Positions 5,927 through 17,162 of a stretch of DNA of 39,327 nucleotides are shown one piece after another. Under the pieces are notes generated by a model. It worked only from the letters and a program-made list of their open reading frames with translations, had not been told where the DNA came from and did no database searches. Each line of letters begins with the position of its first letter. The stretch's first letter is position 1. Both the position numbers and the translations under genes were made by a program. Origin of the DNA: Pseudomonadota bacterium (lineage in GTDB: Bacteria; Pseudomonadota; Alphaproteobacteria; Kiloniellales; J153); assembly GCA_022572105.1 (NCBI GenBank), contig JACZWN010000003.1, positions 1-39,327 of the forward strand, in the 5' to 3' direction.

Positions 5927-7248
5927 ACGACAGCGCGGGCACGCCCGGCCGGACCGCCGTGCGTCGGACCGCCTTCGTCAACGCGCGCCTGCTCGACCCG
6001 GCGAGCGGCCTGGACGCGCCCGGCGCGCTCGTGGTCGAGGACGGACGCATCGCCGACCTGGGGCCCGGCCTCTTGGCCGAGGGCGTGTCCGAGGGCATGG
6101 CGCGCATCGACTGCGGCGGCCACTGCCTGGCGCCGGGCCTGATCGACATGCGCGTGCAACTGCGCGAGCCGGGCGAGGAGCATAAGGAGACCATCGCCTC
6201 GGCCGGCGTGGCGGCGGCCGAGGGCGGCGTCACCTCGGTGGCGGCGCTGCCCAACACCGAACCGGTGGTCGACGATGTCTCCGGCGTCGAATTCGTCGCG
6301 CGCCGCGCGCGCGAAGCCAAGCTGGTCAAGGTCTACACCTACGCCGCGGCGACCCGCCGGCTCGAAGGCAAGGAGATCACCGAAATCGGCTTGCTCGCCG
6401 AGTTCGGCGCGGTCGGCTTCACCGACGGCCTGCACGCCGTCGCCGACGCCCTGGTCATGCGCCGCGTGCTCGACTATGCCCGCGCCTTCGACCAGCTGAT
6501 CGTCCAGCACCCCGAGGAGCCGAGCCTCGCCGCAGGCGTGATGAACGAGGGCGAGGTCGCGACCCGCCTGGGCCTCGCCGGCATCCCGGCCGCCGCCGAG
6601 GCGATCATGGTCGAGCGCGACCTGCGCCTGGTCGAGCTGACCGGCGCGCGTTACCACGCCGCCCATATCTCGACCGCGGCCGCCGTCGAGGCGATCCGCG
6701 GGGCCAAGGCGCGCGGCCTGGCCGTCACCTGCGACACCGCGCCCCACTACTTCACCCTCAACGAGCACGCGGTCGGCGACTACCGCAGCTTCGCCAAGGT
6801 CTCGCCGCCGCTGCGCGCCGAGGCCGACCGTGCGGCGATCGCCGCCGCCGTGGCCGAGGGCACCATCGACGCGGTCGCCAGCGACCACAGCCCGCACGAT
6901 CAGGAATCCAAGCGCCTGCCCTTCGCCCACGCCGCGCCCGGCATCGCCGGGCTCGAGACCCTGCTGGCGCTCACCCTGGCGCTGTACCACAAGGGCGAGC
7001 TGGGGCTCTTGGACGTGCTCGGCCGGATGACCGTCCGGCCGGCCGGGATCCTGGGACTAGAGGCCGGGCGCCTGGCCAAGGGCGCGCCGGCCGACCTGGT
7101 GCTCTTCGACCTGGAGCGGCCCTGGCGCATCGATCCGGACGCTTTCCGCAGCAAATCGAAGAACTCGCCCTTCGAGAACCACCCCGTCCAGGGTAAGGTC
7201 CTGCGCACCGTGGTCGACGGCCGCACCGTCTTCGAGGCCGGGGCCTAA
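5923..7248 (+). CDS. pyrC: dihydroorotase-like protein lacking the HxH metal ligands
   Basis: This is an amidohydrolase-superfamily protein of 441 residues, the length of type I dihydroorotases. It overlaps pyrB by four bases. The signature [15 protein letters not shown] (from residue 70) has Arg77 and Gln79 where active enzymes have the metal-binding His-x-His. His196, His248 (AHIST) and Asp321 (ASDHSPH) are kept. In Pseudomonas a similar inactive homologue (PyrC') is encoded next to pyrB and is needed for assembly of the carbamoyltransferase. The same role is likely here, with an active dihydroorotase elsewhere. That is inference. The symbol pyrC follows common annotation practice. Confidence 0.85.
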   Translation: MNDSAGTPGRTAVRRTAFVNARLLDPASGLDAPGALVVEDGRIADLGPGLLAEGVSEGMARIDCGGHCLAPGLIDMRVQLREPGEEHKETIASAGVAAAEGGVTSVAALPNTEPVVDDVSGVEFVARRAREAKLVKVYTYAAATRRLEGKEITEIGLLAEFGAVGFTDGLHAVADALVMRRVLDYARAFDQLIVQHPEEPSLAAGVMNEGEVATRLGLAGIPAAAEAIMVERDLRLVELTGARYHAAHISTAAAVEAIRGAKARGLAVTCDTAPHYFTLNEHAVGDYRSFAKVSPPLRAEADRAAIAAAVAEGTIDAVASDHSPHDQESKRLPFAHAAPGIAGLETLLALTLALYHKGELGLLDVLGRMTVRPAGILGLEAGRLAKGAPADLVLFDLERPWRIDPDAFRSKSKNSPFENHPVQGKVLRTVVDGRTVFEAGA

Positions 7249-7253
7249 ATTCC

Positions 7254-7874
7254 ATGCCCGACCCGATCTCCTGGGAATTCGCCGGTCCCTATCTGTTGGC
7301 CGCCTTCGCCGGCGGCTATCTTTTGGGCTCGATTCCCTTTGGCCTCTTGCTGGCGCGCCTGGCGGGCTTGGGCGACATCCGCGGCATCGGATCGGGCAAC
7401 ATCGGCGCGACCAACGTGCTGCGCACGGGGCGCAAGGGGCTGGCCGCGGCGACCCTGCTGCTCGACGCCGGCAAGGGCGCGGGCGCGGTGCTATTGGCCG
7501 GCGTCTGGGGCCCGGACCCGCAACTCATGGCCGCGCTCGGCGCGGTGCTCGGCCATCTCTTCCCGCTCTGGCTCCGCTTCCGGGGCGGCAAGGGGGTGGC
7601 CACCGCGCTCGGCGTGCTGCTCGCGCTCGCCTGGCAGGCGGGCCTGGCCGCCTGCGCGACCTGGCTCCTGGTCGCCGGCCTGCTGCGCTACGCCTCGCTG
7701 GCGGCGCTCCTCTCGCTCGCCGCCGCGCCGCTTTATATCTGGCTGTTCACCCGCGACCTGCAGCTGGTGGAGCTGATCGCGGTTTTGGCGGTGCTGATCT
7801 GTATTCGCCACCGCGTCAACATCGTCCGCCTGCTCAAGGGCGAGGAGCCGAAGATCGGCGGAAAACGGGCGTGA
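7254..7874 (+). CDS. plsY: glycerol-3-phosphate acyltransferase PlsY
   Basis: An inner-membrane enzyme that transfers an acyl group from acyl-phosphate to glycerol 3-phosphate, the first step of phospholipid synthesis. Of 206 residues, several hydrophobic helices carry the three family motifs: GSIPFG near residue 26, GSGNIGATN near 47, and GHLFPLW...FRGGKGVAT near 100-117. It starts 5 bases after pyrC and is surely in the same transcript. The length is normal and nothing looks damaged. Confidence 0.95.
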   Translation: MPDPISWEFAGPYLLAAFAGGYLLGSIPFGLLLARLAGLGDIRGIGSGNIGATNVLRTGRKGLAAATLLLDAGKGAGAVLLAGVWGPDPQLMAALGAVLGHLFPLWLRFRGGKGVATALGVLLALAWQAGLAACATWLLVAGLLRYASLAALLSLAAAPLYIWLFTRDLQLVELIAVLAVLICIRHRVNIVRLLKGEEPKIGGKRA

Positions 7875-7947
7875 CCGGCCCCGGCACGTGGACAGCTCGA
7901 TTAACGCAAGCTTGACGTGCGCGCACGCCGCCGCCCAAGGTAGTGCG

Positions 7948-9096
7948 ATGCACAGCCCCGCGCCGCGTAGCCTGGACCGAGCCGAGCGCCTGCAATGGCT
8001 GCGCCTCATTCGCAGCGAGAACGTCGGACCGATCACCTTCCGCCAGTTGCTGGCCCGCTTCGGCTCGGCGGGCGCGGCGCTCGACGCCTTGCCCGATCTG
8101 GCCAAGCACGGCGGACGCCGGCGGCCGATCGCGATCTGCTCGAAGGCGGTGGCCGAGACCGAGCTGGCGCGGCTCGAGGCCGTAAACGCGCATACGATCG
8201 CGCTCTGCGAGCCGGAATACCCGCCGGCCCTGGCGGTGCTCGAGGACGCGCCGCCGGTCTTGAGCTGCCTCGGTCACGCGCACCTGCTCCAGCGCGACGC
8301 GATCGCCGTGGTCGGCGCGCGCAACGCCTCGGCCAACGGACGGCGCCTGGCGCGCCAGCTCGCCGCCGACCTGGGCCAGGCCGGGCTTCTGGTCGTCTCG
8401 GGTCTGGCGCGCGGCATCGACGCCGCCGCCCACCAGGGCGCGCTCGAGGCCGGAACCGCGGCCGTGGTGGCCGGCGGCATCGACGTGATCTATCCGGAGG
8501 AGAACACCGCGCTCTACGAGGAGATCCGCTCGCGCGGCGTGATGATCTCCGAGATAGCGGTCGGGACCGCGCCCCAGGCGCGCCACTTCCCGCGCCGCAA
8601 CCGGCTGATTTCCGGCATGTCGCGCGGCGTCCTGGTGGTCGAGGCGGCGTTGCGCTCCGGCTCGCTGATCACGGCGCGCTGCGCGGCCGATCAGGGGCGC
8701 GAGGTCTGCGCCGTGCCGGGCTCGCCGCTCGACCCGCGGGCGCGCGGCTGCAACAATCTGCTGCGCCAGGGCGCGGTCCTGGTGGAAACCGCCGCCGATG
8801 TCCTGGACGCCCTGGAAGGGATGCTCAAACCGCCCGCCGAAGAGCCGAAGGTGGCGGATTTCCTGGCTCCGGCGGCGCCTGCGCCCGACCAGCGCGAGCT
8901 CGCCGCGGCGCGCGATGCGGTGCAGGAACTGCTCGGTCCGACGCCGGTCCCGGTTGACGAAGTGATCCGCGAGTGCCATGTGTCGCCCGCGATCGTGCAC
9001 ATGGCCCTGCTCGAGCTCGAGCTGGCCGGCCGGCTCGAACGGCATCCGGGAAACCGTGTCGCGCTGATCGCCGGGAGTTCGGCCGCGGCATCGTGA
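7948..9096 (+). CDS. dprA: DNA-processing protein DprA
   Basis: A cytoplasmic Rossmann-fold protein that loads RecA on incoming single-stranded DNA during transformation. The core motifs are present: IAVVGARNAS, VVSGLARGIDAAAH, GGIDVIYP, and the SGMSRGVLVVEAALRSGSL segment. The C-terminal 70 residues form a winged-helix-like domain (PVPVDEVIRECHVSPAIVH). ATG 7948 with a weak AAGG before it is chosen, giving 382 residues; GTG 7888 would add 20. It sits between plsY and topA on the same strand, a common alphaproteobacterial arrangement. Its presence does not by itself prove natural competence. Confidence 0.93.
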   Translation: MHSPAPRSLDRAERLQWLRLIRSENVGPITFRQLLARFGSAGAALDALPDLAKHGGRRRPIAICSKAVAETELARLEAVNAHTIALCEPEYPPALAVLEDAPPVLSCLGHAHLLQRDAIAVVGARNASANGRRLARQLAADLGQAGLLVVSGLARGIDAAAHQGALEAGTAAVVAGGIDVIYPEENTALYEEIRSRGVMISEIAVGTAPQARHFPRRNRLISGMSRGVLVVEAALRSGSLITARCAADQGREVCAVPGSPLDPRARGCNNLLRQGAVLVETAADVLDALEGMLKPPAEEPKVADFLAPAAPAPDQRELAAARDAVQELLGPTPVPVDEVIRECHVSPAIVHMALLELELAGRLERHPGNRVALIAGSSAAAS

Positions 9097-9142
9097 CCGC
9101 CGGCCGTTGCACAATTCATCGCGGAAGAGCGCGCGGCCGTAC

Positions 9143-11794
9143 ATGAACGTCGTCGTCGTCGAATCGCCCGCCAAGGCGAAGACCATCAACAAGTACCTGG
9201 GCCCGGGCTACCGGGTGCTGGCCAGCTACGGCCACGTTCGCGACCTGCCCGCCAAGGATGGCTCGGTCGACCCGGAGCGCGACTTCGCCATGATCTGGGA
9301 GGTCGACGCGCGCGGCGAGAAGCAGCTCCAGGCGATCGCCGCGGCGGTCAAGGGCGCCAAGCGGCTGTACCTGGCGACCGACCCGGACCGCGAGGGCGAG
9401 GCGATCTCCTGGCACATCGCCGAGGAACTGGCCCGGCGCGACGCGCTCGACCATGTCCAGGTCCAGCGCGTCGTCTTCAACGAGGTCACCAAGCGGGCCG
9501 TCATCGAGGCCTTCAAGCACCCGCGCGAGCTCAACAAGGAGCTGATCGAGGCCTATCTGGCGCGCCGGGCACTCGACTACCTGGTCGGCTTCACGCTGTC
9601 GCCGGTGCTCTGGCGCAAGCTGCCGGGCAGCCGCTCGGCCGGGCGCGTCCAGTCGGTTACGCTACGTCTCGTCTGCGAGCGCGAGGCCGAGCTGGAGACC
9701 TTCCGCGCGCGCGAATACTGGACCGTCGAGGCGCGCCTGACCGGCCCCTCGGAGGAGCCGTTCAAGGCCCGGCTCACCCACCTCGAAGGCCGCAAGATCG
9801 AGAAATTCGACCTGGGCGACGAGGCCGCGGCCGGCGCGGCCGCCCGGGTCCTGGAACAGGCGCGGGACTTCACCGTCGCCGCGATCGAGCGCAAGACCGT
9901 GCGCCGCAACCCCCAGCCGGCGTTCACGACCTCGACCCTGCAGCAGGAGGCCTCGCGCAAGTTGGGCTTCGGCGCGACCCATACCATGCGCACCGCCCAG
10001 CGGCTTTACGAGGGCATCGACCTCGACGGCGAGACGGTCGGCCTCATCACCTATATGCGCACCGACGGCGTCCAGGTCTCGAGCGAGGCGATCGAGGCGG
10101 CGCGCGGCCTGATCGCGCAGAAGTTCGGCAGCCATTACGTACCGGTCGTGCCGCCGGTCTACAAGACCAAGGCCAAGAACGCCCAGGAAGCGCACGAGGC
10201 GATCCGCCCGACCGACCTGTTCCGGCAGCCGCAGGACGTGGCGTCCCGCCTCGGCCCGGACGAGCTCAAGCTGTACCGCCTGATCTGGACCCGCATGCTG
10301 GCCAGCCAGATGGAGAGCGCGCGCCTGGATCAGGTCGCGGTCGATATCGCCGTCGACGGCGCGGCGGCACGGCTGCGGGCGACCGGCTCGGTGGTCCTCT
10401 TCGACGGCTTTCTGGCGCTCTATCAGGAAGGCCGCGACGAGGGCCGCGACAACGATAATACCGACGGGGCCGGGCGCGCGGGCAACGCGGATTCCGAGCG
10501 CCGGCTGCCCGAGCTGCTCGACGGCGACCGCCTGACCCGCCTCGCGGTCCTGCCCGAGCAGCACTTCACCCAACCGCCGCCGCGCTACAGCGAGGCGAGC
10601 CTGGTCAAGAAGCTCGAGGAGCTGGGGATCGGGCGGCCGTCGACCTACGCCTCGATCCTACAGGTGCTCCAGGACCGCGACTACGTGCGCCTGGAAAAGC
10701 GCCGCTTCGTGCCCGAGGACCGCGGCCGCCTGGTGACCGCCTTCCTGAGCAGCTTCTTCGAGCGCTACGTCCAGTACAACTTCACCGCCGATCTGGAGAC
10801 CCAGCTGGACGACATCTCGGGCGGACGCAAGGCCTGGAAGACCGTGCTCGAGCAGTTCTGGCACGCCTTCAACAAGAAGGTCAGCGAAACCAAGGAGTTG
10901 TCGATCAGCGACGTCATCGACACCCTCGATCGGGATCTGGGTCCGCACTTCTTCCCGGCCGACCCGGAGGCGCCGGACAAAGACCCGCGCGCCTGCCCGA
11001 CCTGCGGCGACGGGCGGCTCGGCCTGAAGCTGGGGCGTAGCGGCGGCTTCGTCGGCTGCTCCAACTATCCGGACTGCCGCCACACCCGGCCGCTCGCGGT
11101 GCCGGGCGCGGGAGACGAAGCGGCGGACACGGAGCTGGCCGGCCCGCGCGAGCTCGGCACCGACCCCGAGACCGGCGAGACCGTGACCCTGCGAAAGGGG
11201 CCCTACGGGGTCTACCTGCAGCGCGGCGAGCCGAAGGGCCCGAAAGGCAAGGAAAAGCCGCCGCGCGTCTCCCTGCCGAAGGGACTGGCGCCGGCCGAGA
11301 TCACCCTCGGCACGGCGCTCGCCCTGCTCGCCCTGCCGCGCAGCATCGGCGCCCATCCCGAAACCGGGCAGCCGATCACCGCCGGCATCGGGCGCTACGG
11401 CCCCTACGTCAAGCACGAGTCGACCTACCGCAACATTCCCGACCCCGAGGACGTGCTCACCATCGGCCTCAACCGCGCGGTCGCCCTGATCGCCGAGGCG
11501 ACGACCCGGCGCGGCTCGAGCGCCGGCAAGGAGATCGGCTCCCACCCGGGCGACGGCAAGCCGGTCACGCTGCACTCCGGGCGCTACGGCCCCTACGTCA
11601 AGCACGGCCGGACCATCGCCTCCCTGCCCAAGGGCCAGTCCGCGGACGAGTTGAGCTTCGAGCGCGCGCTCGCGCTCCTGGCCGCCAAAGCCGAAAAGGA
11701 CAAGGCCAAGGGCAAGAAGACGGCCACGCCAGCGAAGAAGAGGCCGGCCAAGAAGGCCAAGCGCGCGAAGAAAGCCAAGAAGGCCGCGAACTGA
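9143..11794 (+). CDS. topA: DNA topoisomerase I (type IA)
   Basis: It relaxes negative supercoils. The TOPRIM domain shows VVESPAKAKTI (Glu7) and TDPDREGE (residues 79-86), and the catalytic tyrosine is Tyr304 in LITYMRTDG. One four-cysteine zinc ribbon follows the core (CPTCG...CSNYPDC), then several alphaproteobacterial C-terminal repeats (GRYGPYVKH occurs twice), and a lysine- and alanine-rich tail of about 30 residues. The ATG at 9143 directly begins the conserved MNVVVVESPAKAK; TTG 9107 would add 12 residues. The length of 883 residues is normal for alphaproteobacteria. The next gene, rnr, starts 12 bases later. Confidence 0.96.
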   Translation: MNVVVVESPAKAKTINKYLGPGYRVLASYGHVRDLPAKDGSVDPERDFAMIWEVDARGEKQLQAIAAAVKGAKRLYLATDPDREGEAISWHIAEELARRDALDHVQVQRVVFNEVTKRAVIEAFKHPRELNKELIEAYLARRALDYLVGFTLSPVLWRKLPGSRSAGRVQSVTLRLVCEREAELETFRAREYWTVEARLTGPSEEPFKARLTHLEGRKIEKFDLGDEAAAGAAARVLEQARDFTVAAIERKTVRRNPQPAFTTSTLQQEASRKLGFGATHTMRTAQRLYEGIDLDGETVGLITYMRTDGVQVSSEAIEAARGLIAQKFGSHYVPVVPPVYKTKAKNAQEAHEAIRPTDLFRQPQDVASRLGPDELKLYRLIWTRMLASQMESARLDQVAVDIAVDGAAARLRATGSVVLFDGFLALYQEGRDEGRDNDNTDGAGRAGNADSERRLPELLDGDRLTRLAVLPEQHFTQPPPRYSEASLVKKLEELGIGRPSTYASILQVLQDRDYVRLEKRRFVPEDRGRLVTAFLSSFFERYVQYNFTADLETQLDDISGGRKAWKTVLEQFWHAFNKKVSETKELSISDVIDTLDRDLGPHFFPADPEAPDKDPRACPTCGDGRLGLKLGRSGGFVGCSNYPDCRHTRPLAVPGAGDEAADTELAGPRELGTDPETGETVTLRKGPYGVYLQRGEPKGPKGKEKPPRVSLPKGLAPAEITLGTALALLALPRSIGAHPETGQPITAGIGRYGPYVKHESTYRNIPDPEDVLTIGLNRAVALIAEATTRRGSSAGKEIGSHPGDGKPVTLHSGRYGPYVKHGRTIASLPKGQSADELSFERALALLAAKAEKDKAKGKKTATPAKKRPAKKAKRAKKAKKAAN

Positions 11795-11806
11795 CAGGAC
11801 GACTTT

Positions 11807-14227
<2,421 letters not shown>

Positions 14228-14455
14228 AGCCGGGCAACACCGGGAGCTATGAGCAAAATATGGTTAATAAAGGTTAAGTGATTGTGAATCTCGACTTGCC
14301 CGCAGTGCCGAATATTCCGTAAGAGGCCGGTTATTAACAATTTTATTTGAAATATAAGTAGCCTTACGCAGGCCCGGTCGGGTACCATGGCGGCGCGCCG
14401 GGTACCAAAAAAAAACTTAGCGATGCGGGGACAGGTAGTGGCTATGGGAGGACAG

Positions 14456-16060
14456 GTGAGACTTCGGTTTTCGCGGCGGGGCCGGGAGGCCTGGCGGCGT
14501 CTCGGCGCTATTTCCGTCGCGTTCCTCATGGTGGCCTGCGCCTCGCAGGACACGCGGGTTACCGCCGAGTCCGACCTGTCGCTCGCCGATCGCCTGTTCA
14601 GCACCGGCTACCAGGATATCGCCGACATCTACATCGACGAGGTGACGGCGGCGAATCTCGCTCTGGCGGGACTGGGCAACCTGTCGAGCCTCTACCCCGA
14701 CGTCTCGGTGACGCAAAGCGGGAACTGGGTGACGCTTTCGGTGGACGGCCGGCCGGCGGGCAGCTTCAGCGCTCCGGACGGTCTCGACGCCGAGGGTTGG
14801 GGCGAGCTCACCGCGTCCGCGCTCAGAATCGGGCGCGGCCATTCCCCGGAAATGAGCGGCGCCGAACCGGAAGAGATCTATGAGGTCGTCTTCGACGGCG
14901 TGCTGGGCGAGCTGGACAGTTTCTCCCGCTACGCCGGCCGCGACGAGGCGCGCGAGAACAGGGCGAGCCGGGACGGCTTCGGCGGCATCGGCGTGCGCAT
15001 CCGCCTGATCGACCAGGGTATCCGGATCCTCTCGGTCATGGAAAACACCCCGGCCGAGCGCTCGGGTCTTCAGGACAACGACATCATCGTCGAGATCGAC
15101 GGGATCCCGACGGTGGGGCTCAGTCAGCGCGAGGTGGTGCGACGCCTGCGCGGCCCGCTGCGCAGCCGCGTCGAGTTGACGGTCGAGCGCGAGACCCAGC
15201 CCGCCGCCCTCGATATTGCGGTGGTCCGGGCGCACATCGTTCCGCAGACCGTCAAGTACGAGCGCCAAGGCAATCTCGCCGTCATACGGATCAGCGGCTT
15301 CAACCAGAGCACCACGCGCTCGCTACGCGAGAAGCTCGAGCTCGCTGAAGACGAGATCGGTCCGGCGTTGGCCGGTTTCGTGCTCGACCTTCGCGGCAAC
15401 CCCGGTGGCCTGCTCGATCAGGCGGTCGCGGTGTCCGACCTGTTTATCGGCGCCGGCCGCATCGTCTCGACCCATGGGCGGCATCCGGACAGCCATCAAT
15501 ACTTCGACGCCGACGCCGATGACTTGGCGAAGGACCGGCCCGTGGTGGTCCTGGTCAACGGCAACTCGGCCTCGGCCTCGGAGATCGTCGCCGCCGCACT
15601 TCAGGATTCGGGCCGCGCCGTGGTGATCGGCAGCGGATCGTTCGGCAAGGGCACGGTGCAGACCGTGCTGCGCTTGCCCAACGAAGGAGAGTTGACGCTC
15701 ACCTGGGCGCGCTTCCACGCGCCCTCCGGCTACGCCTTGAATGGGCGTGGCGTGCTGCCCGACATCTGCACGACCGCGGAGGACCTGAGCGCCGACGACG
15801 TGCTGGAGCGCCTGCGCGAGGGGACCTTGCTCTTCGATCGCACGGCCCAGCGCAGGGACATCGACCCGGACGACACCGCCGCCATCAAAGCCTTCCGCGC
15901 CATGTGCCCGGCACGCCAGGGCGACCCCCAGTTGGACATCGAGGTGGCTCGGCGCCTGATCGAGGACCCGGTTCTCTTCGCGCGCGCCTTGGGCGCCGGA
16001 ACGCCGGATACCGCCCGCCTGGAGACCGGCCAGTCGGCCGTCGCGCCCAGCCCCCAGTGA
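14456..16060 (+). CDS. S41-family C-terminal processing peptidase, probable lipoprotein
   Basis: A periplasmic serine protease with a Ser-Lys dyad. The N-terminus has a basic stretch, a hydrophobic segment and a lipobox-like FLMVAC (Cys28), so it is probably anchored in a membrane. A PDZ domain spans about residues 175-250 (GFGGIGVRIR, SGLQDNDIIVEIDG), and the S41 domain follows with LRGNPGGLLDQA, Ser373 in NSASASEI and Lys398 in GSFGKGTVQT. The likely start is GTG 14456 with GGGAGG at 14446-14451; ATG codons at 14444, 14423 and 14387 are alternatives. The 200-base AT-rich gap before it probably carries its promoter. The substrate is unknown. Confidence 0.88.
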   Translation: MRLRFSRRGREAWRRLGAISVAFLMVACASQDTRVTAESDLSLADRLFSTGYQDIADIYIDEVTAANLALAGLGNLSSLYPDVSVTQSGNWVTLSVDGRPAGSFSAPDGLDAEGWGELTASALRIGRGHSPEMSGAEPEEIYEVVFDGVLGELDSFSRYAGRDEARENRASRDGFGGIGVRIRLIDQGIRILSVMENTPAERSGLQDNDIIVEIDGIPTVGLSQREVVRRLRGPLRSRVELTVERETQPAALDIAVVRAHIVPQTVKYERQGNLAVIRISGFNQSTTRSLREKLELAEDEIGPALAGFVLDLRGNPGGLLDQAVAVSDLFIGAGRIVSTHGRHPDSHQYFDADADDLAKDRPVVVLVNGNSASASEIVAAALQDSGRAVVIGSGSFGKGTVQTVLRLPNEGELTLTWARFHAPSGYALNGRGVLPDICTTAEDLSADDVLERLREGTLLFDRTAQRRDIDPDDTAAIKAFRAMCPARQGDPQLDIEVARRLIEDPVLFARALGAGTPDTARLETGQSAVAPSPQ

Positions 16061-16066
16061 GCGTTA

Positions 16067-16798
16067 TTGACTATCGTTAGACCGGCCATTAGACCGGCCG
16101 AAGCCGCCGGCCTCGTCCTGATCCGCCAGGCGCGGAGCGCCGCCGGCGACGACGAGGTGTTGCTCGGCCGCCGCAGCCAAGGCTCCCGGTTCATGCCCGG
16201 CGTCTACGTCTTTCCCGGCGGCCGACTTAGCGCGCTCGATCGTAGGCCGTCCGGATTCGCCGAGGACTTGGCGCCACCGCCACCCGGGCTCGACGCCCGG
16301 ACCCGGACCCGGCTCGCGGTCTTCGCCCGCGCCGCCCTGCGCGAGACCTTCGAGGAAACCGGACTGTTGCTGGGCTTGCCGACGCCGGCAACGGCCCCCG
16401 CGGACGCCGCCACGACGCGTGCGCCCGACGTTTGGGCCGCCTTCGCGCGCGCCGGCCTCGCCCCCGCCTTCGGCGCGCTCGGGCTGGTCGCCCGGGCGAT
16501 CACGCCGACCGCTTCGCCTCTGCGCTTCCACACCCGCTTTTTCCTGGCCGAGGGCGCGAACGCACACGGGCCGCTCGGCGGCGACGGCGAACTCGAGGAT
16601 ATTCGTTGGGTCCCGGTCCCAGCCGCCCCCGCCCTGCCGATCCCCGAGGTCACTTTGCGCGTCCTCGAGGAAGCGCTGGCGCGCCGCGCCGAGGACGCCC
16701 AGGGCGCGCGCGGCACCCGGCCGGCACCCCTGTTCCGATGGGTCGGCCCGAAGATGCGGCCCCGCGCCTGGCCCGGGCCGCTCGGCCGGCGGGCTTGA
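16067..16798 (+). CDS. NUDIX hydrolase, NUDT7/NUDT19-like
   Basis: A probable nucleoside-diphosphate-linked hydrolase. The NUDIX box is split as in the NUDT7/NUDT19 group: FPGGRLSALD near residue 49, then about 35 extra residues, then AALRETFEETGLLLG with the metal-binding glutamates. Coenzyme A derivatives are a reasonable but unproven substrate class. The start is uncertain; TTG 16067 is used here, 6 bases after the protease stop, with no good Shine-Dalgarno. A 12-base tandem duplication lies at codons 4-11. The stop codon overlaps the -35 element of the rpmG promoter. Confidence 0.8.
   Translation: MTIVRPAIRPAEAAGLVLIRQARSAAGDDEVLLGRRSQGSRFMPGVYVFPGGRLSALDRRPSGFAEDLAPPPPGLDARTRTRLAVFARAALRETFEETGLLLGLPTPATAPADAATTRAPDVWAAFARAGLAPAFGALGLVARAITPTASPLRFHTRFFLAEGANAHGPLGGDGELEDIRWVPVPAAPALPIPEVTLRVLEEALARRAEDAQGARGTRPAPLFRWVGPKMRPRAWPGPLGRRA
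16077..16100 (+). repeat. 12-base tandem duplication at the start of the NUDIX gene
   Basis: TTAGACCGGCCA at 16077-16088 is followed directly by TTAGACCGGCCG at 16089-16100. Confidence 0.75.
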
Positions 16799-16823
16799 CT
16801 TCCGCGGCGCGATGCGCTGAATA
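16795..16823 (+). promoter_or_regulatory. sigma-70-type promoter of rpmG
   Basis: TTGACT (16795-16800) and TGAATA (16818-16823) are separated by exactly 17 bases and lie 57 bases before the rpmG start codon. The -35 overlaps the stop codon of the NUDIX gene. Confidence 0.6.
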
Positions 16824-16879
16824 CCGAAACTCAATCATTTGGGTATAAGATCTAAGATCCGCGCGGAAAGGAAAGCGCC

Positions 16880-17047
16880 ATGGCCAAGCCGACGACGCAA
16901 CTGATCAAGATGGTAAGCACCGCGGACACCGGCTATTTCTACGTGACCAGGAAGAACTCGCGGACCATGACCGAGAAGCTGCAGCTGCGCAAATACGACC
17001 CGCGCGCGCGCAAGCACGTGATCTTCAAGGAATCGAAGATGAAGTAG
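16880..17047 (+). CDS. rpmG: large ribosomal subunit protein bL33
   Basis: A 55-residue ribosomal protein. It begins [20 protein letters not shown] and continues [20 protein letters not shown], with a basic end [11 protein letters not shown]. This is the zinc-independent form without cysteines, as is normal in alphaproteobacteria. GGAAAGGAAAG stands before the ATG. It converges on pleD, with which it is often found in this class. A hairpin follows the stop. Confidence 0.95.
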   Translation: MAKPTTQLIKMVSTADTGYFYVTRKNSRTMTEKLQLRKYDPRARKHVIFKESKMK

Positions 17048-17079
17048 GCTCGCCCCCGACCGGGACCCGAGATCAGCGC

Positions 17080-17104
17080 GGCCGCCTCACGGGCGGCCGT
17101 TTCG
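17080..17104 (+). terminator. stem-loop after rpmG
   Basis: GGCCGCC (17080-17086) and GGCGGCC (17092-17098) form a 7-base stem with a TCACG loop, followed by GTTTCG. The T-run is short, so it is a weak intrinsic terminator; it may serve both rpmG and the converging pleD. Confidence 0.45.
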
Positions 17105-17162
17105 CGTTACCGCACCGAACGCCTATAGCCAGCCCCACTAACGTGGAATCGCGCCGGCCCGC

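Noticed and set aside
14261-14280. CtrA-binding site before the S41 protease gene
   Set aside because: TTAA and TTAA are present but six, not seven, bases apart; not enough to claim a site.
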